This document shows positions 36,001-45,620 of a stretch of 64,000 nucleotides of DNA, piece after piece. This stretch comes from Solea solea. Its lineage: Eukaryota; Chordata; Actinopteri; Pleuronectiformes; Soleidae. The notes beneath the pieces were generated by a model. That model made no database searches and had not been told where the DNA came from. It saw nothing but the letters and a program-made list of their open reading frames with translations. Positions within the stretch are counted from its first letter, which is position 1. Every line of letters starts with the position of its first letter. The translations under genes and the position numbers were made by a program. Where the stretch lies: the NCBI RefSeq assembly GCF_958295425.1, contig NC_081145.1:25786389-25850388 (forward strand), given 5' to 3'.

Positions 36001-38491
36001 TCCTTCTAGAATAACTGTGATGATTGTGAAGGAAAAAGTATCATCTGCATACAAGAGAAAAATAATGATGGAAAAGCAGGAACATCTGTGTAAACCTGAA
36101 TTTCATTAACCTACAGGGGGCCGCAGAGAGTTTAACACCATCATCTTCATGATCACATGAGTTAAAATGAGTAACATTTTTAACTTTTAAACATTCTTCT
36201 CCTGTTTTTCCATTTCTAAATTGTGCTAGTGCTGATGGGAGCTGCTCTCCTTACGTATCTTACTCTGTACACTGATGGTCTGTGGTCCATGTCCTGTTCT
36301 GGGTCTTTTCCCACACTGGGGACAGCAGGAGTTTCCTGGTGGACCAGACTGGTCCCAGTATGAGGAGATGCAGCGTCTGCAGAACCAGTGACCACAGCTG
36401 GTGGAGACTGGATTCTTCAGGACGTCCTGACACAGAGGACAGCAGGACGTGTGCTCGTCCACGGCAAACTTGTGTCTGTGAAGACATTTCTTCATTACTA
36501 ACATGTCAGGGACAGGTGGACGTGTGTGTGGCTGAGACAGACAGTGAATGAAAACCCTTGTTTGTTGACTGAAGCAACAAACTTGAAGAGACACATTTGT
36601 TCTCTGATCTGAGACACTTTATTTTCTTACAGCTTTGTCTCACAGTGGTTCTGACTGTTGTAACGTTCTAACCCTCATTCTCACACACTCTCTGACTCGT
36701 CAATGGTTTGATTCATTGATCAGTTTCATCAGATAGTGAGTTCAGTTTTGAGTCGGTCTGTTCCTCACACACATTTATTTCTTCTACCTTCACAAAAGTC
36801 CAGTCAAATTCAATTTGAACCACAATTTTAAAAAAAATTACTTGTTGATCTGAAGCTGTTTCACTCCAACAGACGTAACAACAACTTTCACACTGACTGA
36901 GAAAACAGTAACATGAGAATCTTGTTCTTCATGACTCGTGTATGTGTGTGTGTTTCTGTCTTTTTGAGGACACACAGGTTTGGTTGTGAACCAACACTTT
37001 TATGAATCTGACTGTCTCTTACTGTGTCTCTGAGGCTCCAGGTTCACGATTGAAACGTATAATTCGTTCCAAAGACTGGTCACTCTTCACAGACAGACAG
37101 CTGGGTCCTGGAGACTCCGCTCTCTGTCCCTGGTTCTGACCTCTGCAAACACAAACAGAGTTTTATCCACATGTTGTTACGCGTGTCTATTTAAGAAAAC
37201 TGTATGTCTGGCAATTTTGAAAAATGAATGGCCACATGGGCCGTCAAAAATATTTTCTAGCGTAAACTCTGGGCAGTAGTAAGAAATCTACAGGACCTGA
37301 TGGTTTATCGGCATATGCTCTTCTGAACTTATGGCCCTTTTCCACTATGGTCCCGGCTCGGCACAGCACGGTTTATGTTGCATCTCACTACAAAATAAGT
37401 ACCGACTCAACGTGGGCGGAGTCATCACTGCACGGCTGTGTGAAATACACTGAAATACAGCAGCAGGGTTTGTGATGCCGGTCGCAATCAGCAGTGCTGT
37501 CGCTAAATACACCAGACTCCTCTGATAGATATTGAGCTTTTAGACATTTCCCTGGTAGTTGTTGGAGATTAACCCACATTTTTAGGATTGTTTTTAGTGG
37601 CTCTGTGCGTCTGTGCGTCTGTTTGTGCTTCCACACTTGTTGCGTGAGTGGGGTGATGAATGGCGTTGTTTTAATCTGTTTTTTGTAGTTGTAGAACTAA
37701 TCAGGTAATCTTTGTGGTTAGTGAGTTTTTCAGTCAGTTCTCGTGGAGTTTTTATACTAGATGTAGTAGTTTTAGTGATAGACCCTACACTTATTATTAT
37801 AATAATTCATATTTTTGTAATACTGGAAGAAAAGGCCAAGCGATAATAACAATAAATTGCTTCCTCTTCTGGTAAAAATTGATTGCAAGTTTCCTCATAA
37901 TAACATTTTTTATGACAGTTGGTCAAACAGCTGAAAGGTGCATTACTGCCACCTGGAATGATCTGCTGCTAACACGCTTCACTGGACAAACTGTCTCTTA
38001 CTTTGTGTCTGAGGCTCCAGGTTCATGACTGAGGTTTGGAGGATAACCCATAGACTGGTCACTCTTCACAGACAGACAGCTGGGACCTGGAGACTCTGCT
38101 CTGTCCTCGTCTTTCTCCACACAATCACTCATCTGCTGGACTTCAGTCATTCTGAGACACACACACACAAACACACACACAGATTTACTGATGCAGAAAT
38201 GGAGAAGACTTGTGTTGCCAAGCAAACAACAGCTTAAAATGAAAACTTATGAAGACATAAAAACACAAAAAAGATCAGAAAAAAGTCTGGCAGATAATTA
38301 CAGACAGACTGAATGTATAAACCGTCCCAATATCAATATTTACAGCGCTCATTATGGCAAAATAACTTAATATATAACCTAATATATAAAAAGCACTTTT
38401 TCTCATTAGTTTGTGCAAATGAGCTCCTCACTTACTTAACACTGCTCCACTGAAAGCATCATATTTGCACTTTAAAGAGTTACCTCTTCAT
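29690..38491 (-). CDS. NLR gene 3: NLR-C/NLRC3-like receptor with complete RING
   Basis: Complete predicted gene in unit C. Exons: 38491-38484, 38151-38002, 37142-37023, 36568-36264, 35810-34004, 33375-33199, 31866-31690, 31540-31364, 29933-29690. They sum to 3,165 nt, or 1,054 codons plus stop. Predicted landmarks: RING Cys136/139/151, His153, Cys156/159/175/178; FISNA from about 208; Walker A 293-300; Walker B about 365-373; then LRR exons. It differs from genes 1 and 2 at about 25 positions across 590 residues. The intron between the first two LRR exons holds a 1,147-bp transposon, and the intron before the last LRR exon holds a LINE fragment. This is the only copy with all eight RING metal ligands, so it is the best candidate for retained ubiquitin-ligase potential. 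That is an inference. Confidence 0.87.
30050..31247 (+). mobile_element. L2-type LINE 3' fragment (unit C), longest copy
   Basis: Orthologous to the two other fragments but keeps the segment encoding [20 protein letters not shown] and [12 protein letters not shown] at about 30,870-31,020. It ends in short TTGAG repeats, the tail type of L2-like LINEs. It predates the unit duplications because all three share the same site. Confidence 0.85.
31364..31540 (-). CDS. NLR gene 3 LRR exon C
   Basis: 177 bp, core [20 protein letters not shown]. Followed by the LINE fragment at about 30,050-31,247. Confidence 0.87.
31690..31866 (-). CDS. NLR gene 3 LRR exon B
   Basis: 177 bp, core [20 protein letters not shown]. 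The donor is GG-GTGAGT rather than AA-GTGAGT, still a good donor. Confidence 0.87.
31901..33047. mobile_element. Non-autonomous DNA transposon, 1,147 bp, in gene 3 LRR intron
   Basis: Terminal inverted repeat TGGCCGTTTCTCAATA at the left, with its complement at the right. Both ends carry many GTACTTG/CAAGTA subterminal repeats, and an internal copy of the end sequence sits at about 32,910. The homologous introns of units A and B lack it. The target duplication cannot be resolved with certainty, so the superfamily is left open. No transposase frame is visible. Confidence 0.85.
33199..33375 (-). CDS. NLR gene 3 LRR exon A
   Basis: 177 bp, core [20 protein letters not shown]. The intron after it contains the 1,147-bp inverted-repeat element. 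Confidence 0.88.
34004..35810 (-). CDS. NLR gene 3 exon 5, FISNA-NACHT exon
   Basis: 1,807 bp, identical length and boundaries to the other two copies. The open frame continues upstream through the intron to 35,898, but the acceptor at 35,811-35,812 and the phase fix the exon start. Walker A GVAGVGKT, Walker [11 protein letters not shown] and [12 protein letters not shown] present. Confidence 0.95.
36264..36568 (-). CDS. NLR gene 3 exon 4, complete RING finger
   Basis: 305 bp, phase compatible with both neighbours. It encodes a C3HC4 [17 protein letters not shown], then CPQC. It resembles the RING of fish TRIM proteins ([16 protein letters not shown], then CISSYWD). RING fingers of this type bind E2 ubiquitin-conjugating enzymes. 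It occupies the place where other NLRs carry PYD or CARD. The intact reading of all eight ligands is directly visible. Confidence 0.88.
37023..37142 (-). CDS. NLR gene 3 exon 3, second SPGPSC/KSDQS motif exon
   Basis: 120-bp symmetric exon with AG acceptor and GTAAGA donor. Confidence 0.78.
38002..38151 (-). CDS. NLR gene 3 exon 2, SPGPSC/KSDQS motif exon
   Basis: 150 bp, same phases as copies 1 and 2; encodes [20 protein letters not shown]. Confidence 0.8.
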
Positions 38492-38559
38492 TCCTGTTTC
38501 CTGGAGGACATCTGATGTGGATCTGTGTTCAGTCCAGTGACCAATCACACGAGAGAAAA
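38484..38559 (-). CDS. NLR gene 3 exon 1 (5'UTR plus ATG AAG AG)
   Basis: Coding part 38491-38484, donor GTAACT, in frame with exon 2. The frame is open further upstream in this copy, so an earlier start cannot be excluded. The 5' limit is approximate. Confidence 0.48.
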
Positions 38560-38859
38560 CTGAAACACAACAGGAGTTTTCTGTTAGAGAAGGTGTTTTA
38601 TGAAATCTGCACTTCATGTTACTTGCATGGAGCTCAATCTTCTGTGGCCACAGTGAAGGTGATTGAGTGACATTTGTGTGCCATAGCAGCCTATGTCCAG
38701 TAGATGGTGCTAGGCTACTCTGCTTGTATGTTACTGATCTCAGGGTGTTTCTACCCTGAGATTTCACAAACACATGAGCCTCTGACTTTATCACAAACAG
38801 TTCCGATGGTTCAGCCTTTATTTAGATTTCCCATGTGTTTATTAGAAGATTAGAAAATG

Positions 38860-39290
38860 CCACACAGTAAAAGTACTTCATACTACTTGTGCATGAAGTA
38901 AACAAACGTTCTTTGTCCAATTAAATTGAAACCATAAACTATGAATACAAAGTGTGGATTTTATACAAATTCAAATATAGACAAATATTTTAGTTTTTTT
39001 TGCAAATGTGAAATTTGACCCTGGATTTCTCCAAAGGCACACAGTAAATGTACTTCATACTACTTGTGTATTACGTACATAAAGTAATTTGTCCAATAAC
39101 ATTGAAACTATAAACTATTATTAAGAAATTAGGATTCGATACTACTAAGACAAATAGACTAAATAGACAAATAACCTCAGTTTTGTTCAAGTCAACTTTG
39201 ACCCTGGTTTTCTCCAAAAGTAAACAGTAAAAGTATTTCATACTACTTGTGAATTAAGTATTTACTTACCTAGTAAATGATGTCATTTGT
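38860..39290. repeat. About 180-bp tandem repeat upstream of NLR gene 3 (three copies)
   Basis: Copies begin near 38,863, 39,041 and 39,222, more diverged from one another than in unit A. Confidence 0.75.
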
Positions 39291-39352
39291 TTTCAATTAA
39301 ATAAAATACATTTTACTTATGCGTTTCATTTGACATAGTTATTTAATTTTTA

Positions 39353-40410
39353 TCCAATCCAATCCAATCCACTTTATTTATATAGCACAAGTTTAAACAA
39401 ACACAAGGTTTCCAAAGTGCTGTACAAAGAATAAAACAGGGATAAAATAAATATAAAATAATAAAACAAATACAGTCACATAAAATCAACACTACGTGGT
39501 GTTAAAAGCCAAAGAAAAGAGGTGAGTTTTAAGAAGAGTTTTCAAATGAGCCAGAGAGGAAGCCTGTCTAATGTGCAGCGGCAGACCATTCCAAAGCTTT
39601 GGAGCTGCAATGGCAAATGCTCGGTCCCCTCTGAGCTTAAGCCTGACTTTAGGCACTGTCAGGAGCAGTTGGTCAGCTGACCTGAGAAATTGGCTGGGCA
39701 TGTAGGGGTGCAGCAGCTCAGAGAGGTACAGTGGGGCGTAGCCATTTAAGGCTTTAAAAGCAAATAAAATAATTTTAAAATGAATCCTAAAATGAACTCA
39801 TATGTGCTCATACTTGCTTGTGCCAGTTAAAAGACGTGCAGCAGCGTTTTGTACAAGTTAAAGGCGTGCAATGGAGGACCCGGTAACCCCCATATAAAGT
39901 GCATTACAGTAATCCAGCCTAGTGGTCACAAAGGCGTGGATTAAAGTTTAATTTTATTAATCCCCTTAGGGAAAGTATTCGTCTGCATTTATGACCCATC
40001 CTAGAATTAGGAGTAGTGGGCTGCCACACTGAGTAGCGCCGGGGGAGCATTGGGAGTTGGGTACCTTGCTCAGGGGTACCCCGGCCCTTTTTGGCCAGTT
40101 GGGGATTTGAACCGGCGACCTTCCAGTTACAAGTCAAGTTCCCTTTCAACTTGGCCACGGGCTGATTACTGTTTCAAATTGCTGTCTCTGAACGACTGGT
40201 TTGATTTTTGCCAGCTGCCTTAACAGGAAAAAGCTACATTTCACTACAGCTTTAATCTGGCTGTCAAATTTAAGGCCCGAGTCAATTTTTACACCCAGAT
40301 TATTCACAATTGGCTTGTGATACTGTGCCAGAGAAGACAAATCAACTTGGCTGGCGGGTCACAGAAGTGCCACCAAAGACCATGACTTCTGTCTTTTCTT
40401 CATTAAAATT
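39353..40410 (-). mobile_element. L2-type LINE 3' end, unit C only, with nested SINE
   Basis: On the minus strand it encodes degenerate L2 C-terminal sequence (FLRSADQLLLTVPKVRLKLR, then AAPKLWNGLPLHIRQA). It ends in an AATAAAGTGGATTGGATTGGAT tail. Units A and B have an uninterrupted TTTTTAATCAAAATGATC at this site, so it arrived after the units diverged. A SINE has inserted into it at about 39,946-40,163. Confidence 0.88.
39946..40163 (-). mobile_element. tRNA-derived SINE nested in the LINE
   Basis: Minus strand has an A-box-like TGGCCAAGTTG and a B-box GGTTCAAATCC, followed by the non-tRNA body containing TGAGCAAGGTACCC. The short direct repeat GATTA flanks it. The tRNA-like head is too diverged to fold as a functional tRNA. 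Confidence 0.65.
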
Positions 40411-40782
40411 GATCAAAATGATCATTCATAGTCACTTGGATTATTTAGTCTAATTGAACATTGTGTTCGCTTGTTACGGGACTTTATTTTAAAAACCAGA
40501 AATGGACTGCTTGGACCGTTAGAGTAGAAATAACGTAAAGGAGAAAACGTGGCGCACTTCACATTCAGGAAAAACAAATAACGACTGACTTCCATTTCCA
40601 ATCTGTCAGGATTAAGCAGTGTTGTAATCGAAATCGAAAGTACAAATACTACGATGTTGTCCTTTAGTACAAAATCCACGTATCTGTACTATACTTTATT
40701 TATAGATACTTTTTAAAACGTAAGTACATTTTATATCATAAGATGACAACTGATACACGAGTAGAGTAAATGTCATGTACTT

Positions 40783-40846
40783 TTTACATTACATTACATG
40801 TCATTTAGCAGACGCTTTTATCCAAAGCGACTTACAATAAGTGCAT
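40783..40846 (-). mobile_element. SINE/LINE 3' tail fragment
   Basis: Complement of AGTCGCTTTGGATAAAAGCG and TCTGCTAAATGACATGTAATG, a tail shared by many fish retroposons. Only the tail is present. Confidence 0.6.
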
Positions 40847-41364
40847 TTAAACTTAAACTACTTTAGGCCTTTACTTTAAAAAAGTTACTTCAACTTCTAC
40901 CAAAGTCATTTTCTTATAGTAAATCACGTGAACACTCACCGCTATGTCCTTGTGCTGCGCAGTTAAAATGGCGACTGAACCAAAGTCACAGAATAATTTT
41001 ACTTTCACTTCGCCTCCCTCCGGAAATTACAACAATAATTTCCTGTGCAGTTCAGTCATGAACAACCTGCATGTGAGCTGGATCTGTTTTAGAAGCATAG
41101 ATATCAGCTGAAGGTTTCACTGGATCAAGTCTCATTAGTCCAGAAGCCAAAACCTTTGACTGTGCCATTCAAAAGTAAACAAGAGAAATGATTACAAAGG
41201 CAAAGGCAAAGGACTCACTGAACAACTGACATCACTCTCAACAGACAACACAGACTTCATCTACAGTCTGTGTAAATGACCAGTATGAGTTTGATATTCA
41301 AAAGAAAAAAACTATTATGCACTTAAACCAGTTCACTGAATTATGTCAAACCAACTGTGCAACA

Positions 41365-43535
41365 GGTCTTCAGAGTTGAAATGTTTTACTGGACGCCTAA
41401 ATTGTGTTGACGTTCTTTAAAATTCTCTTGTTGCTAATTGTTCTGGTCAACTATGCTCAAAATTGCATCAAATTCTACGTTTTTTATCTGAAAATTGTGC
41501 TTTTGTGCCTGTTGAACGCAGTCAGTTTAAGATCCAGAGAGAAGAATTTGGGGTGGACCAAATGATGTGAACCCGTCTGATTTGTAGATGTATTGACGAT
41601 GTCAAATGCTGTTGTTGTCCAGCTAAGTGAAAAATAATGTGGGCAATGTTCAATTTTGATTAAGTCTTTCTTCACCATATTGCACTAATTTGACCCATGT
41701 TACATGTACATTTGAGGTTCAAGTGGCTTATTAGAACATTTAAATGCATGTAATTTACAGAGATGGATTATGTACTAATGATGACAAATAAGTCAATTAC
41801 TATTTTCAAATAATACCCATATAAATACAAAAAGGAAGTATCCTTTTAATGGAATTCATTGTTGTCAGGAAAAGGTTTTCTGAATGAAGTTTGCTTGGAA
41901 CTCTTTGTTACATGAACAAGGAATTTTTAAGAAACCAAGTACTTTATACGACTACTACTCTTATTACAGCTACACAATTATTCTATGCAACAAAATGAAG
42001 TTGCCTTCATTTTTTTAAATCAATAGAGCACAATATTTTTATCAGTGCAGAATAACATTAGGTTCTACATTGATCAAAGTAAATCTTGTCATGGTGTCCT
42101 GGTATGAGCTACTGTATATTGTTTGTTATTTAATCACACAAATAGGTTTAGGTTGTTTATATTTTGTCTGTGGATCAGTGGTAGACCAGGGTGTCTTTCA
42201 ACTGAAAGGTCAAGGGTACAGACCCTACTAAAATAATCATTCGGAGGTGGTTTTGGGGACACTTGCAGCCACATTTCTGAGCTTTCTCAGGGCCCATACA
42301 TTGATTTTTTTGTAATATTAAAGCTCCAGTGTGTATCTTCTGTCACCAAAACAATGCTTGTGTCACTTCCCTCCCAGACTCCACGCTGCAGGTGATCCTG
42401 CACAGAATTCTCTTGGTCCATATTCTAACAGTTTCTTCAACATTTGATTCAACTCGCATGTTTTCAGAAAAGCATAGATAATAATTCCTGAACCTGAAGT
42501 TCACTGCCGTCTCAGTTCCATTTTAAAAGCATGAGTCCAGGACAGACAATCAAAAGCATTCCAAAATATGCTCTAAAAGGGCAGAATTGACCTCTATTCT
42601 AACTAAATTTAGACCCTTTTCCACAAGCAAATTCCTCTTCACTTACTCCGTGTGTGCACGTCAGATCTTTACATGTTGTGGAAGCATTGATGTAAATTAA
42701 TATTCATCAGGAGATTTGCTTGGTGGAAAAAAATAAGTTGTTTTAAGTGATTTTAAGCCATTTTATTAGTTGTAAGACAACAACAGTGTTACACCAGAAA
42801 CTAACCATTTTATGCTCAATAAAAATCAAATCAAAATCAAAAATCAATAAAAACCAGAAAAGTCAAGCAAAACAGCATAAAATAAATTAAAAAAGGTTTA
42901 AAGTAAAAAGATTATAAAGAAGTAGAAAGATTAGTATTAGTAGTAAAGAAGTATTTCTGATTCCATTTTAAATAAAGTCGATTGGATTGGATTCTGATTC
43001 TTAAATATTTACCTTTCTTAGACAAAAGGCAAATTATACAGAAGAGAAAAAAAACTCATGGTTTCCCACATTGCAAATGCTCTCCTCCATCTTACAAGGT
43101 TAATAATTGGTTTTAAAAAATCGAATGATTTCCAAAATCTTATAATTTCTTCCTTACCGATATAAATGAATCCTTTATATTTTAGCTTAGAAATATAAGT
43201 ATAGAGGTAAACCTGGCAGTGCTATGACTGATGCAATAAATCATCATTTTGAATTTTGATTTGTCATTTGTCAGCTGCTGGTTTATTGGAGGTTCCCCAC
43301 AGCAGTTGAAAGAAAATTGGGGACTTTGAAATTCTGACAACTATTGTCAAACATATTGTGATGGAATATTGTTACATAATGTGAGGCTCATGTCGCACTC
43401 ATCGCTACTAAATACTTCCTTTCTGCTGCCTCAAAGAAACTTAATCAATCTATCCACCCATTATGTATCTGGTTTCTTATAGGGTTGCATGTCCAGCAGA
43501 TGGCAGCGTTGCACCACAAATTGCAGGGCTGTGAG
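41365..43535. other. Repeat-poor stretch without a recognisable gene
   Basis: AT-rich spacer to the right of the duplication array. It holds a weak tRNA-like SINE head at about 42,170-42,240 and an L2-type tail (AATAAAGTCGATTGGATTGG) near 42,973. I see no exon-like frame with splice sites. Confidence 0.6.
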
Positions 43536-43536
43536 A

Positions 43537-43698
43537 TATGGAGGACCAAAAGGGACAAAATTCAATAAATAAATACACCATTAAATAATTCATTAAATGT
43601 GTCATTAATTAATTACCCATTTAATTAATTGATGACACATTTAATTATTTTAATGGTGTATTTATTTATTGAATTTAGTCCCTTTCGGTCTTCCATAA
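43537..43698. mobile_element. Palindromic MITE, about 160 bp
   Basis: Two arms of roughly 75 bp are near-perfect inverted copies around a centre near 43,617 (left arm TATGGAGGACCAAAAGGGAC, right arm complementary with few mismatches). The whole would fold into a single hairpin, typical of foldback MITEs. Confidence 0.85.
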
Positions 43699-43940
43699 TA
43701 AAAAGGCAGAACTGAAAAAATAATCACTGACAGTCATGTATAAAGTACCTAAAAGAGATACTTGAGTACAAGTATCTTATCCAGAATTATCCAGAAAATG
43801 ACTTTGGTAGAATTTGAAGTCACTTTTTTTTTTAATATTACTTAAGTAAAAGTCTGACATGACATTTACTAAATAAAATGTAATTAAGTTTCAGAATTAA
43901 AAGTATTTCTTTTTTTTTTACAGTTAGGAGATAGGATTGA

Positions 43941-44130
43941 GCCATGGTGGCTCAGTGGAGTTGTCTTTCAACTGGAAGGTTGTGGGTTCAATTTCTGGCT
44001 CTGCCAGGCTATATGTGTCCTTGAGCAAAACACTTTACCCCATGTTGCAGCGTGTGAATGGACGATAACTGTGGTGTAAAGCAGCTAATTAAGATTAGGA
44101 AAGATTTATATAAATACAGACCATAATACC
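43941..44130 (+). mobile_element. tRNA-derived SINE
   Basis: A-box-like TGGCTCAGTGGAG, B-box-like GGTTCAATTTC about 45 bases on, then the body phrase TTGAGCAAAACACTTTACCCC. Degenerate copy. Confidence 0.65.
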
Positions 44131-44481
44131 AACTCTTCTTCTGATTTGGTAAAAGTTGCTAGAAATATAAATAACTAAATAAAGTAAAAAATACTCTTGG
44201 TAGTTTTGTGTAAAGTATTTAAATTACGTATTTTGTGTTAAAAATGGGTGTATGTAGCCTTCTCTGGCTAAACACCTGCCATTATATATGAATGTGAAAC
44301 TCCATGAAATAAAAATATAGAATATAAAGATCTATACATGCCTATAACCATGTCTCTAGGTGTCCTGTAGACAGTTTTATATGCGTCTGTTTTACTGTTG
44401 TGGTCGATGAGAAAATTGCTTTTTGGGCCGCATGAGTATTTTTTGTTGCAGTACCAAGAGCGGCCACCATGACAAATGTGT

Positions 44482-44614
44482 CTACAAGGCAGAGGGGGCG
44501 GTGCTCTATCCAGTTCTTACAATACATCCATGATTTGCGCTGGGTGAGCGACTCAATGGAAATGAACGGAGCCAAGGGGCGGTGCTCTATCCAGTTCTTA
44601 TAATACGTCCATGA
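44482..44614. repeat. Tandem duplication of a GGGCGGTGCTCTATCC block
   Basis: A block of about 45 bp (GGGCGGTGCTCTATCCAGTT and continuing to ATGATTT) is present twice, 93 bp apart, with two or three differences. The same phrase is familiar from fish dispersed repeats. Confidence 0.7.
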
Positions 44615-44984
44615 TTTCTGCACGTTTGTTTTTAACACTTTATTTTGAAAAACCGGATGTGGTTGAGTTCGCCCTGGGCTCCACATTTAGGGGGTGGCTG
44701 TTTTGACGAATTACGGACATATGAGCAAATGTAATAGATTTACAGTGTTAACGGCAATTTAATAACTTGAGTAACTGTTTTAAGTTTATGAAAATAAAAC
44801 ACATACAAATATGTGAATGTAGTCGTCTCAATGCGACATTTACTATCTGAAGTGTATAATGGTGCAAATTAATCGTGGGGCTTAGCAGGCGGATGACTCG
44901 ACCTAACCTGGCAACCCCATCGTAACCAGACATCAGTGGTCTGCGGATGTTTAGTGAGCTCGCTGCTGCTAGCTTTTGTTTGCA

Positions 44985-45077
44985 GTTCACTAAGCTAGCT
45001 TCCGTAAAAAAATCACATCAACACATCAGCGCAGCGGAGTGTGGAAACGACGCACATGTGCGACGTGGTGCATCTCG
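44985..45077 (+). promoter_or_regulatory. Candidate mbtps1 promoter region and non-coding first exon
   Basis: Local CpG-rich patch (GCGCAGCGGAG, ACGACGCACATGTGCGACG) in otherwise AT-rich DNA, ending in a strong donor CTCG-GTGAGT at 45,077/45,078. mbtps1 has a non-coding first exon in mammals, and the next exon here begins at an acceptor at 51,136. The link across a 6 kb intron is inferred. Confidence 0.42.
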
Positions 45078-45423
45078 GTGAGTAGATTCGCGTTCAGCTC
45101 ACACGTCACGAGTAGAAAATGTAAAAAAAAAAATACAACAAAACAGAAGAAGCTTCAATGCTAGCTAAGCTAACGCTGTACATGTGAGGGACTGCAAACA
45201 CATTAGCGTGTTTACACAACCTGTGTGAAATAGCCTTTACTTGCGCCCATATAACAGTATCTTCTGTCGACAGATTATCTAATCTTCCTCCTCTTGAGTC
45301 TTTAATTCGGCATATGTGCACCAATGCGTGCAATGTTTACGTCGTTTCAAGTGTGACTCGTGTGTGGTTACACACGGCAACTCACTGACTTTTATAGCAG
45401 AGCACCGCTGTATGTTAACTACG

Positions 45424-45620
45424 ACTGCAACTAACGATTATTGTCATATGTCGGTTATTCTCTCGATTAATCGAGTAGTCGTTTGGTCCATAAAACGTCA
45501 TCAACATGTCGATCAGTGTTCATCAAACCTGAATATGAGGTTTAGTTTAATTAGGTTCAGCCTTAGATTTGATAAGAATACATTCATTGTCAATCGCAAA
45601 TTAAAGTTATCATCATTTTT
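45424..45620. repeat. Dispersed ATCGATTAAT-type repeat, copy 1
   Basis: Begins CTGCAACTAACGATTATTG and continues TCTCGATTAATCGAG and TTTGGTCCATAAAACGTCA. The same family recurs at 47,653, 53,985 and 60,770. Likely a non-autonomous DNA element. Confidence 0.7.

Larger units (their letters stand above)
30282..41364. repeat. Segmental duplication unit C (right end missing)
   Basis: Third copy and the most diverged. Homology to units A and B ends abruptly at about 41,364, inside the sequence that corresponds to about 9,775 of unit A, so the tRNA, copia-like and microsatellite block is absent here. It keeps ancestral sequence lost from A and B: the full RING finger and about 150 bp of LINE. It gained a 1,147-bp inverted-repeat element between LRR exons and a LINE/SINE insertion at about 39,353-40,410. 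Confidence 0.93.

Noticed and set aside
39946..40163. Functional tRNA gene on the minus strand
   Set aside because: Only A- and B-box-like segments remain, no acceptor stem pairs, and it carries a SINE body and sits inside a LINE.
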